Positions 23,505 through 32,565 of a stretch of DNA of 64,000 nt are shown here, in pieces. The position numbers and the translations under genes are program-made. Position 1 is the first letter of the stretch. Each line of letters opens with the position of its first letter. Source of the stretch: Stenotrophomonas sp. ASS1 (lineage in GTDB: Bacteria > Pseudomonadota > Gammaproteobacteria > Xanthomonadales > Xanthomonadaceae); NCBI RefSeq assembly GCF_004346925.1, contig NZ_CP031167.1:62001-126000 (forward strand). Direction: 5' to 3'. The notes under the pieces were generated by a model. It saw nothing but the letters and a program-made list of their open reading frames with translations. It searched no databases and was not told where the DNA came from.

Positions 23505-25313
23505 TCAGCGTCGCCGTTCCAGCCACCACAGCAGCGATGCGCACAACACGAACGCCAGCCACCACGGCCAGCGTAGGCCTGCCACGGGTTGCATCACTGA
23601 CGCGTCTGCCGGCGTGCTGGCAGCCAGTGCACGTGTGGTCGCATCGATCATCGCCTGCCGATGCAGCGTCGGTGCATCCTTCGGGTCGAACACATAGCGC
23701 CAGACAACGATGTCGCCGTGCTGCAGGCGCTGCCAGCCCGGTTCGCGGGGCCACCAGCCAGCGCAGCGCAGCGCCGACGTCGCGCCATCGACGATCAGGG
23801 GTACATCGTCGCCACGCCTGTTGAAGACCTGCAGCGGCGCCTGCACACCGCACAGCGTCTGTCGTTCGCCTGCCCAGCCGATCGGTTGCGGTGACCACAG
23901 CGCATCAGCGCTGCCCTGTGCACGTGCCAGCGTGGCCACCACGCCGCTCCACAGTTCGCCGTGGCGGTCGTCGCGCCCGGCCAGTACCCAGCGCCAGCTG
24001 TCGGTCAGCGGCAGCAGGCCGATGCGGCCCTTGCCGGCAGCGCGCCAGCCACCGACAGCCTTGCCCGTGCCATCCTGCAGCAGGGCGGTGCTGCCCGGTG
24101 CCCGCAGCGCGAGTGCTTCCAGCGCAGGCAGGGGAGCATTGTGCGAGCTGCGGTCAGCCTCTTCGCCGTAGCCGGTCGGCAGCGTACCCGCGGCGAGCGG
24201 GCCACGCCGTGCGGCGAGGACCGCGCTGTCGCCGTCGCCGGGAAGTTCGAGGGTGCGGCTGCTTCCATCGCCCTGCACCGGCAGGCCCAGATCGCGGAGG
24301 CGCTGGCGCGCGCTGGCCGAAGGTGCGCCCGCACTGCGTACCAGCACGCCCAGTCCCTCGCGCAACGCCTGCCGCACGGCAGCCAGCTGGCCGGCACTTA
24401 ATGCGGCCAGGCTGCGCTCGTCCAGCAACAGCAGATCGCTGCGCGCGAGTGACGCCGCATCCAGCGCGACCGCGCCATCTCCCACGCTGACACCCGCCCC
24501 GGTATCGGCCTGCACCTGCACGCGGATGCCGGCATCGGCCGCCCAACGCCGCAGGTACTTCAGCTCTGGACCCGGCGCACTGGCGCGCACCAGCAGGCGC
24601 AGCGGTGCGGCCGGCAGGGTCTGCTGCGGTACCGGTACGCTGTCCACTACATGGCCGTCGGCATCGAGCAGGCGCAGCTGGAACACGCTGCGGCCCTCGG
24701 CGCGGGCGATGCCGCTGAGCTTCACGCGCCCGTCCTCGGCAACGTCCGTGCGATCAACCACGCTGTCGGCGGGGTCAAGCAGCTCTGCTTTCGCTTTGGC
24801 CGCGCCACGCGCCTGTGCTTGGACTTCAAAACGGGCACCGGGAGCGACATCGGCCGGTGGTTGCAGTGCGATCCAGCCGCGCGGCTCCGGTGTGGCCTGC
24901 CAACGTACATCCGGTGGCAGCAGCGCGTCACGGTCACGTGCGGCCAGGCCCGCACCGACCAGCGTCAGCGTGGCGGCCGGATGCTGGCGCAGCGCGGTGG
25001 CCAGGTCGGGTACGCGCTGTGCGCCGGGTATATCGGCAGCTTCCGGCAACAGCAACAGCGGGCCTTCGCTGGCCGGGAGTGCGCCGGCCTTGCCGGCATC
25101 GGTTCCGAGCACCACCAGCCCGCCTGCAGGTTGCTGGCGGGTGGGCGGCACCAGGCAGAAATACAGCAGCGTGGCGACGATGATCTGCAGTGCGATCACG
25201 ATCCACCGGCGGCCAGGGTGCGCGGTGTTTCCACGCAGCTGGCGCACGCTGGCGATGACCACGATCAGGGCGAGTGCCAGCGCAATCCACAGGTTCACAG
25301 CGGAGGCGTTCAT
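23505..25313 (-). CDS. Membrane-anchored protein, last gene of the MoxR/TldD operon
   Basis: A 602-residue protein. Two N-terminal helices (about 6-23 and 38-55) and one C-terminal helix (about 578-596, WWLAFVLCASLLWW) bracket a large soluble part that should face the periplasm. The middle (LLLLDERSLAALSAGQLAAVRQALREGLGVLVR) resembles the class-I glutamine-amidotransferase-like domain found at the C-terminal side of BatA-type membrane proteins in MoxR operons, with no evident catalytic triad. Its ATG overlaps the upstream stop by 4 bp. Function is inferred only from the operon. Confidence 0.7.
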   Translation of the reverse strand: MNASAVNLWIALALALIVVIASVRQLRGNTAHPGRRWIVIALQIIVATLLYFCLVPPTRQQPAGGLVVLGTDAGKAGALPASEGPLLLLPEAADIPGAQRVPDLATALRQHPAATLTLVGAGLAARDRDALLPPDVRWQATPEPRGWIALQPPADVAPGARFEVQAQARGAAKAKAELLDPADSVVDRTDVAEDGRVKLSGIARAEGRSVFQLRLLDADGHVVDSVPVPQQTLPAAPLRLLVRASAPGPELKYLRRWAADAGIRVQVQADTGAGVSVGDGAVALDAASLARSDLLLLDERSLAALSAGQLAAVRQALREGLGVLVRSAGAPSASARQRLRDLGLPVQGDGSSRTLELPGDGDSAVLAARRGPLAAGTLPTGYGEEADRSSHNAPLPALEALALRAPGSTALLQDGTGKAVGGWRAAGKGRIGLLPLTDSWRWVLAGRDDRHGELWSGVVATLARAQGSADALWSPQPIGWAGERQTLCGVQAPLQVFNRRGDDVPLIVDGATSALRCAGWWPREPGWQRLQHGDIVVWRYVFDPKDAPTLHRQAMIDATTRALAASTPADASVMQPVAGLRWPWWLAFVLCASLLWWLERRR

Positions 25314-27484
25314 GGCTGCGCCTCCAGCGCGTCGAGGTAGCGCTGGCCCATCGCATCGGCGGCACTGCGCCGCATCGCCTGCGGCAGCGGACGCTGCAGC
25401 GCCCGCCACAACTGTGCGCGCAGGCGCTGGCGACAGTCGCTGCAGTCGGGCTCGATGCGCAGCTGCTCGATGGCCGCAGCCAGATCGAGTGCATCGGGCA
25501 GGTAGGCCGCGTTGCGCTGCTGCCAGGTCGCGAGCGCGTCCAGATCCGGCGCGCCGGTGTCGTCGCCGAGACGCTGCCAGGCTTCGACGATGGCCGGATC
25601 GGGCGGGGTGCGGGCGGCCAGCGGCAGTTCACGACTGGCCAGCCCGGCACGGTCACCGCCGAGGCGGCGGCCTTCATCGATCGGTGGCAGCTCCGGTCCG
25701 ACCCGGGCCAGATAGATGCGCTCGGCCTGCTGCACCTGCTTGATGAAGCCCAATGCCTTGTAGGCGAAGGGTAATGCCTGCTCCGGTCGGCCTTGGCGCA
25801 GCTCGCCTTCGGCCGACCACATCTGGTCCAGCGCGGCCTTCAACGTGGCGCGGGTCTGCGGATCGAGCAGGGTGGCCGCCTCGGCATGGTCATGGGTGTG
25901 TCCGTATTCCGAGAGCACGTCGGTGGCGCTGCCGAACACCGGTGGCGTATCGGCATTGGACGCCTTGCCGCCGTGATCGTGGCCATGCTCATCGTGCGCT
26001 CCGGCCTCGGCGCCATGGTCGTGATCGTGATCGTCGTCGTGATCGTGGTCGTCTGCGGCGGGCGTATCGCTGGTGGGCAGGTCGCTGGTCGGCGGTGGCT
26101 TCGGCGCACCTTCGCTTTCCTCACCCAGGAACTGGCCGTAGCGCAGGCGCAGGATGCGCTGGTCGACGCCGATCGCATCGCTGCGCTTCACGAAGTCCTC
26201 GGCGGCGAGAGTGCGGCGCTGCCGGATCAGCGCTTCGGCATCAATGATGATCTGCCGCTGGCTGCGGAAGTAGGCCGGCAGGGTCTTCTTGATGCGGCCT
26301 TCCAGCTCTGCACCGAGCGCGACTTCGGCGCTGGGCAGGCGCAGGATCACGCTGCTGCTGCGCCCGGTCTGCGGCGTGGGTGTGTGGTTGTCGCGCACTT
26401 CCAGCTGGGCGATGACATCGTTGCCGGGTTGTGCGCCTAGCGCGGCTAGGTCGAGAGTGTGGGCGAAACGCCGCGCGGTGGCTTCGCCGCTGCCGGCAAG
26501 CGTGACGCTGCGCTTCACGAAGGTGATGTTCTCACCGCTGCCCTGGGTGGTGGTGATCGACAGCGTTGCCTGCGCCGCGACACCGTAATCGTCGCTGGCC
26601 TCGAAGCGCAGCGCCCATTGCCGTTGCCCGGGCGTGCCCAGCACCAGGCTGGCGGCCGGCTCCAGCACGCGCACGCTGGGCGCGCGGTCGGCCACAACAT
26701 CCAGCCGGTACAGGCGGGTTTCGGCCAGCGCCGGTTCGCTCACCACGCGGTACAGCACCGGCGTGCGCGCCACATCCTGTGCCTGCCACTGCCCATCGCG
26801 CTCGCTCAGCGGCAGCCGTCGACCATCGTGGAACTGCAGCCATGCCTTGGCCGGTGCGTGGTCGAAGCGCAACGACCACGACAGCCGGCTGTCGGCGGCG
26901 ACCTTGGCATCCAGTGCGTTCTGGGTGAGCGTGGACTGGCCGGTATAAGCCGGTGCGTCGATGCGCAGGCGGGTGGACTGCAGGTGCAGTGGGCCCGCGG
27001 CAGCCGTGCTGCCAGGTGCCGCCGTACGGGCTGGCGCGGAGACGGGGCTGGAACGTGGCCAGCCGACTGCCAGTGCAACGATGGCCAGGCCTGCGATCCC
27101 GCACAACGCCAATGCCCCACGCGGCCAGCGCGGACGCAGTTCCGGCATCGCGCGTTCCAGCGTGGCCAGCACATGTGCGCGCTGGCGCTGCTGCAGCGGA
27201 TTGAGGGTGAGCGTATCGGCGAACAGCAGATCGGCACTGTCCTCGCTGGCACCACTGCCATCGAGTTGGCGCTGCAGCCACTGGCGGTCCAGCTGGCGGG
27301 CACGTGCAGTGGCGAAGGCCGCGCAGGCGAGCAGGCTGACCGTGGCGACCACGCAGGCGATATCGAAACCGGACAGCCGCAGTGCGAGCGCCGTCGCAGC
27401 CAGCGCCCACGGCAGGCCCAGCAGCAGGGTGATGGCGGCGCGGCGACGACGCGCACGTTGCCAGGCATGCTGCAGCGTCTTCAT
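25310..27484 (-). CDS. DUF4175-like membrane protein with His/Asp-rich insert
   Basis: A 724-residue protein. Helices at about 19-35, 45-60 and 126-143 are followed by a long periplasmic part with immunoglobulin-like beta segments (LRIDAPAYTGQ, ASDDYGVAAQATLSI, LEVRDNHTPTPQ), a helical stretch, and a segment of about 30 residues near 474-504 made mostly of His and Asp (blocks like DHDHDDDHDHDHG), with GHTHDHAEA near 530. That segment should bind divalent metals. The frame extends upstream to 27562, but the ATG at 27484 overlaps the previous stop by 4 bp. I infer the DUF4175-like label from the overall layout next to MoxR/DUF58. Confidence 0.68.
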   Translation of the reverse strand: MKTLQHAWQRARRRRAAITLLLGLPWALAATALALRLSGFDIACVVATVSLLACAAFATARARQLDRQWLQRQLDGSGASEDSADLLFADTLTLNPLQQRQRAHVLATLERAMPELRPRWPRGALALCGIAGLAIVALAVGWPRSSPVSAPARTAAPGSTAAAGPLHLQSTRLRIDAPAYTGQSTLTQNALDAKVAADSRLSWSLRFDHAPAKAWLQFHDGRRLPLSERDGQWQAQDVARTPVLYRVVSEPALAETRLYRLDVVADRAPSVRVLEPAASLVLGTPGQRQWALRFEASDDYGVAAQATLSITTTQGSGENITFVKRSVTLAGSGEATARRFAHTLDLAALGAQPGNDVIAQLEVRDNHTPTPQTGRSSSVILRLPSAEVALGAELEGRIKKTLPAYFRSQRQIIIDAEALIRQRRTLAAEDFVKRSDAIGVDQRILRLRYGQFLGEESEGAPKPPPTSDLPTSDTPAADDHDHDDDHDHDHGAEAGAHDEHGHDHGGKASNADTPPVFGSATDVLSEYGHTHDHAEAATLLDPQTRATLKAALDQMWSAEGELRQGRPEQALPFAYKALGFIKQVQQAERIYLARVGPELPPIDEGRRLGGDRAGLASRELPLAARTPPDPAIVEAWQRLGDDTGAPDLDALATWQQRNAAYLPDALDLAAAIEQLRIEPDCSDCRQRLRAQLWRALQRPLPQAMRRSAADAMGQRYLDALEAQP

Positions 27485-28602
27485 GCGATCGCCCTGCGCC
27501 GCGCGCTGCTGGCCATCCAGCGTTCCAGTGCGAACAGCAGCACGATTGCCAGCAGAAGCCACGCCGTGGGCTCACGCACCGGCGATGCTGCGGCGGGCAG
27601 TGCAATCTGGCGCGGCGCCTGGTCCTGTGCATCGCCCACGCGTGGCGACGGCGGCGGCTGCAGGGCCAGCAGCAGGGAACGCGGCAGCTGTGGATCGCGC
27701 AGCGCGGTGTTGCTGGCGGCATCCCAATCACCCGGTAGTGACAGCAGGCGGCCAAGGCCGACACGTTGCTGCCACAACAGCGGCACGCCTTCGGCGCTGC
27801 GCAGCAGGACCTGGGCTTCCGTGGCGGGCTTGGTGGCGATCAGCACACTGCCGCCGTCGCGCAGCCAGGCCTGCCAGTTCGCCGGCAGTGCGTCGTTGCG
27901 GCTCCATACGCCGATCTCGCCGCGTTCGGGCAGGGCATCCGCCACCAGAGGAGCGAGCGGCGCCTGCACGCCCCACGCGCGCTGCAGTGCATTCAACCAG
28001 TGCTGGGCAGCGGCCGAAGCATCGCTGTGCACGCGAAGGCGCGGCGACGTTGCGGCACGCGGTTGCGCAGTGACCGGCATCGGCTGCGGGCGCCACTGTA
28101 CCTCGCGCGACAGCTGCAGGCGTGCGCCGTCCAGGCCGGGCAGGGGATCGGGAACGTGCACGGTCAATGCGGTGCCAACGGGCAGCTGCGCGTCCAGTTC
28201 GCGCAGCAGGCTGGGCAGGGATGCGCTGGTTGCAGGTGGCGCCTGATCAATGGCCGGGAAGCCGGGCGCCAGCCAGTGCCAGTTGCCCGCTTCGGCGGTG
28301 CCGCGCAGAGCGGTCGCGTCCAGCCCTGGAGCAACGACCGTCCACGCAGTGGGGGCTGGTGCAGGCCCGGTCAACGCAGGCCGTGCCAGCAACAAGGCCA
28401 GCGCGGCCAGCAACAGCAGGCGCACCAGCAGCAACGGCCAGTCATCGAAGCGGATGCGCTGGCGTGGCCGGATCTGTGCGCGCAGCCAGCGCAGCGCGGC
28501 GAAATCCAGCGGTGTGTACGGATGGCGGCGGGCGAGGTGGATCAGCAGTGGCAGCAGCCACGCGGCCAGCGCTGCCAGCCCCAGTGGGAACAGCAGGCTC
28601 AC
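27481..28602 (-). CDS. BatA-like membrane protein (aerotolerance-type N-terminal domain)
   Basis: A 373-residue protein starting with GTG at 28602, with GGGAG 9-13 nt upstream and a 4-bp overlap with the DUF58 stop. The N terminus is the BatA/aerotolerance-regulator domain: hydrophobic LFPLGLAALAAWLLPLLIHL, then RRHPYTPLDFAALRWL, then a second helix (about 58-77). A final helix lies near residues 350-366. The soluble part between lacks a recognisable von Willebrand A metal site (no DxSxS). It probably anchors the complex formed by the MoxR ATPase and the DUF58 protein. Confidence 0.78.
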   Translation of the reverse strand: MSLLFPLGLAALAAWLLPLLIHLARRHPYTPLDFAALRWLRAQIRPRQRIRFDDWPLLLVRLLLLAALALLLARPALTGPAPAPTAWTVVAPGLDATALRGTAEAGNWHWLAPGFPAIDQAPPATSASLPSLLRELDAQLPVGTALTVHVPDPLPGLDGARLQLSREVQWRPQPMPVTAQPRAATSPRLRVHSDASAAAQHWLNALQRAWGVQAPLAPLVADALPERGEIGVWSRNDALPANWQAWLRDGGSVLIATKPATEAQVLLRSAEGVPLLWQQRVGLGRLLSLPGDWDAASNTALRDPQLPRSLLLALQPPPSPRVGDAQDQAPRQIALPAAASPVREPTAWLLLAIVLLFALERWMASSARRRAIA

Positions 28603-29495
28603 GCGTCGCTCCCGCGACCGAACAGCGCCTGCAGCGGCTGGTCCAGCGGTTGGTCGAGCCAGCCGGCTGCGCTGGCAATCCCGCTGGCCTGCAGCCGCGA
28701 CTGCAATGCGCTGCGTGCGTCGGCGAAGCGTTGCAGGTAGTCGGCGCGGATCGCCGCGCCATCGCCCAGCAGTTCCTCGCCGGTCTCCGGGTCGCGGAAG
28801 CGGTGGCCGGCGTCGAACGGGAAGTCGCGTTCGTCGGCAGTCAGGATCTGCAGCAGGGCCACTTCGCGGCGCGCGCTGGCCAGTTGTTCCAGCAGCGCGA
28901 TGCAGGCTTCGTCGAAGCCGTCGCCAACTGCCAGCAGCAGGTCGCCCGGACGCACGCGCTCCCACAGCGGGCGCAGGCGATCGGCCGCAGGCCAGCCACC
29001 GCGCGCCTGCAGCGCATGAAGTTGAAGGTGCACGCGGTCACGTTGGCGTGCGCCGCTCGCTGCGGGCACCAGCTGCAGTCCATCGGCATTGATCGCCAGC
29101 AGGCCGAAACGGTCGCCCTGCTGAAGGGCCAGTTCGACCAGGCAGGCGGCAACGCCGCGCATGTGGTCCAAGCGCGTGCGTTCCGGCGCCGCGCGGTCGG
29201 CCTGACCGGCCGAAGCGGTGGCATCGAGCAGCAGCCAGACCGTGATCGGGCTTTCGCGTTCGGATTCGCGTACGAAGAAGCGGTCCGAGCGGGCGTACAG
29301 CTTCCAGTCGATCTGACGCAGTTCGTCCCCGGGCTCGTAGGCCCGGTACTGGGCGAATTCGAGACCGGCACCGCGGCTGCGGCTGGCGTGCTGGCCGATG
29401 CCGCTCGCACCGCTGGCCAGGCGCGGCCGCAACCGCAGCAGGCGCAGGCGCGCGCGCAGTTCGGGTGGCAGGGTCAACGACGTACCAGCGTTCAC
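28599..29495 (-). CDS. DUF58 (von Willebrand A-like) protein
   Basis: A 298-residue protein. The DUF58 hallmark is present: SRGAGLEFAQYRAYEPGDELRQIDWKLYARSDRFFVRESERE. It is followed by VWLLLDATASA, the modified metal-site strand of the vWA fold, and GDLLLAVGDGFDE. These proteins sit directly beside MoxR ATPases and are thought to be clients or adaptors in metal-cofactor or protein-complex assembly. The GTG at 29495 lies 7 bp after the MoxR stop. No membrane helix is visible. Confidence 0.85.
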   Translation of the reverse strand: MNAGTSLTLPPELRARLRLLRLRPRLASGASGIGQHASRSRGAGLEFAQYRAYEPGDELRQIDWKLYARSDRFFVRESERESPITVWLLLDATASAGQADRAAPERTRLDHMRGVAACLVELALQQGDRFGLLAINADGLQLVPAASGARQRDRVHLQLHALQARGGWPAADRLRPLWERVRPGDLLLAVGDGFDEACIALLEQLASARREVALLQILTADERDFPFDAGHRFRDPETGEELLGDGAAIRADYLQRFADARSALQSRLQASGIASAAGWLDQPLDQPLQALFGRGSDA

Positions 29496-29502
29496 GCGTG
29501 GA

Positions 29503-30486
<984 letters not shown>

Positions 30487-30502
30487 GGGCGTGCAGGTCC
30501 TA

Positions 30503-31210
30503 TCAATTGTTCAACGCGTACATCACGATGTTGACGCCGAAGCGGGTGTTGTCTTCGGCCAGGAAGCGCTTGTTGCGCCAGTCGTAGTCCCACTCGCAGC
30601 CGTAGTCCTTGTTGCTGTAGAGCAGGCCCAGGCGGCCGTCGACCTCGATGCCTTTCAGGTAGTCGTGCACCAGGTCATCGCCCCAGCCGTTGAGTTCGAA
30701 GCTGGTGGCGGGCGGGCCATCGGGGAAGCGGAAGAAGCTGCGGTACAGCGGGTGGCTGTTGGGCAGCTTCTGCAGTGCCTTGGGACCAAACAGGCGACCC
30801 ATCTGCGCCTCGAACGAGGTGGCGAACAGGCCGTCGATATCGTGGTTGCAGTCGTCGACGAAGACGAAGCCGCCATTGCGCACATAGCGCACGAAGTTCT
30901 GCCGCTCGGCGGCGTTGAACTCCACCAGCGTGTGCCCGGCCAGGTAGCAGAACGGCGCTTCCAGCATGCGTGGGTCGGCCAGCGCCACCACATGCTCCTG
31001 CGGATCCACGCGCAGCGAGGTGTAGTCAATCAGCGAGGTGATCAGGTTGGACGGCATGCGCGCGTCCACGTCCCAGGCACCGGAGTCGTACTGCAGGCGG
31101 GTGAACCAGAAGTCGTAGCGCGAACTGCGCGGGCCTGACTGCGCCCAGGCTGGCAGCGCCGCCGCCGAAGCGGCAGCGGCCAACCAGCGCAGGCAGGCCC
31201 GGCGATCCAT
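30503..31210 (-). CDS. Exported DUF4159-family protein
   Basis: A 235-residue protein. The N terminus MDRRACLRWLAAAASAAALPAWAQ has a twin arginine and a hydrophobic stretch ending at an AxA-type site, so Tat or Sec export is expected. The mature part matches DUF4159: FWFTRLQYDSGAWDVD, NLITSLIDYTSLRVDP, YLAGHTLVEF, GGFVFVDDCNHD and WDYDWRNKRF. This domain also resembles class-I amidotransferase-like folds without catalytic residues and is known from MoxR-type operons. The ATG shares one base with the stop of the TldE-like gene. Confidence 0.82.
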   Translation of the reverse strand: MDRRACLRWLAAAASAAALPAWAQSGPRSSRYDFWFTRLQYDSGAWDVDARMPSNLITSLIDYTSLRVDPQEHVVALADPRMLEAPFCYLAGHTLVEFNAAERQNFVRYVRNGGFVFVDDCNHDIDGLFATSFEAQMGRLFGPKALQKLPNSHPLYRSFFRFPDGPPATSFELNGWGDDLVHDYLKGIEVDGRLGLLYSNKDYGCEWDYDWRNKRFLAEDNTRFGVNIVMYALNN

Positions 31211-32544
31211 CAGACCGCGTCGGACAGCGAGGTGAAGGTGAAATCGCGCAGCTTCATCGGCGGGATCATCATCACGTAGCTGGATTCATCACCGGCCACG
31301 CGCACCGGCTTGCCCAGCTCTTCGATGTTGTTGAGCATGATCACCGGCGATTCGTTGAAGCGGAAGTTCTTCACCGGGTGCTTGATCTGGCCGTTCTCGA
31401 TGTAGAAGGTGCCGTCGCGGGTCAGGCCGGTCAGCAGCACGGTCTGCGGATCGACCATGCGGATGTACCAGGTACGGGTGACCAGGATGCCCTTCTGGGT
31501 GCCGCGCACCAGCTCGGCGGTGCTCTTGTCGCCACCGCTCATCAGCAGGTTGCCCGGCGTTGCCTTGGCGGTCTTGCCCTGCTTCTGCGCCCAGAAGCGC
31601 GAGTAGTCCAGGTTGGCGATCTTGCCGTTCTCGATGATCGCCATGCGCTCGCGTGGCATGCCTTCGCCGTCCCACGGCAGCACCGGTGCGTCCGGATGCC
31701 ACGGATCGGCAATCATGGTCACGCGCGGGTCGTAGACCTGCTCGCCCAGCTTGTTGCCGCCGCCCTTCTTGGACAGGAAGCTGCGGCCTTCATCGGCCGA
31801 GCGTGCGCTGAAGAAGTTCATCATGAAGCTGATCAGGCCTGCGGCCGCGGCCGGTTCCAGGATCACCGTGTACTTGCCGGGCTCCAGCGCCTTGGCTTCG
31901 GCCGACTCGGTGGCCTTGCGCATGGCGATGCGGATGTCCTGGTCGGCCTTGAAGTCGGCGGCATCCTTCAGGTTGCGGCCGACCCAGCCCGAACCGCGGC
32001 CATCTTCGGTACGCACGGTGCAGGTGTAATCGAAGTTGGTGGTGCGCTGGTAGGCGAAGTTGCCGTTGCTGTTGGCGGTGGCCTGGAAGCCCTGGCCGTC
32101 TTCGAGGAAGCCAGCGGCGATCAGGCCGTGGCCACGGCACGGGGCGATCGAATCGGCGGCGACCTTGGCGCGGAAGGCCGGATCGATCGCTGCAGTGGAT
32201 TCGCTGAAGGTCGGGCTGGCGCGATAGCTCTGCTTGCCGATGGCCGGCATGAACTCCGGGTTCTCCGGCGCCAGGCGCGCCAGGTCTTCGGCGCGGCGTA
32301 CCACGCGTTCCAGCGCGGCATCGTCGAACTCGTTGATCGAGGCGGTACCCACGCGCTTGCCGAAGGCGACGGTGACCGCCAGCTCGGTGTTGTCGACGAT
32401 GCCACTGGTGGAGACGTTGTTCAGCGCGAAACGGATGTTGCCGCTGATCGCGCCGGCCAGCACGGCGGTGCATTCGTCGGCCTTGGACAGGGCGATGACC
32501 TTGTCGAGGATGGCCTTGGCCTGGGCTTCGGTGAAGATACTCAT
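31210..32544 (-). CDS. TldE/PmbA-like protease subunit without a signal peptide
   Basis: A 444-residue protein of the TldD/TldE (U62) family. It lacks the HExxxH zinc motif of TldD, as TldE/PmbA subunits do. Conserved segments include FALNNVSTSGIVDNTELAVTV and LEPAAAAGLISFMMNFFSARSADEG. In E. coli TldD-TldE is a cytoplasmic heterodimer that trims unfolded peptides such as microcin B17 precursor and CcdA. Here the start (MSIFTEAQ, AGGAG 10-14 nt upstream) shows no export signal, although its two TldD-like neighbours carry Tat signals. Either it stays in the cytoplasm or it rides out bound to a Tat substrate. Confidence 0.88.
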   Translation of the reverse strand: MSIFTEAQAKAILDKVIALSKADECTAVLAGAISGNIRFALNNVSTSGIVDNTELAVTVAFGKRVGTASINEFDDAALERVVRRAEDLARLAPENPEFMPAIGKQSYRASPTFSESTAAIDPAFRAKVAADSIAPCRGHGLIAAGFLEDGQGFQATANSNGNFAYQRTTNFDYTCTVRTEDGRGSGWVGRNLKDAADFKADQDIRIAMRKATESAEAKALEPGKYTVILEPAAAAGLISFMMNFFSARSADEGRSFLSKKGGGNKLGEQVYDPRVTMIADPWHPDAPVLPWDGEGMPRERMAIIENGKIANLDYSRFWAQKQGKTAKATPGNLLMSGGDKSTAELVRGTQKGILVTRTWYIRMVDPQTVLLTGLTRDGTFYIENGQIKHPVKNFRFNESPVIMLNNIEELGKPVRVAGDESSYVMMIPPMKLRDFTFTSLSDAV

Positions 32545-32565
32545 GGTGTAAGGGCTCCTGACCGA

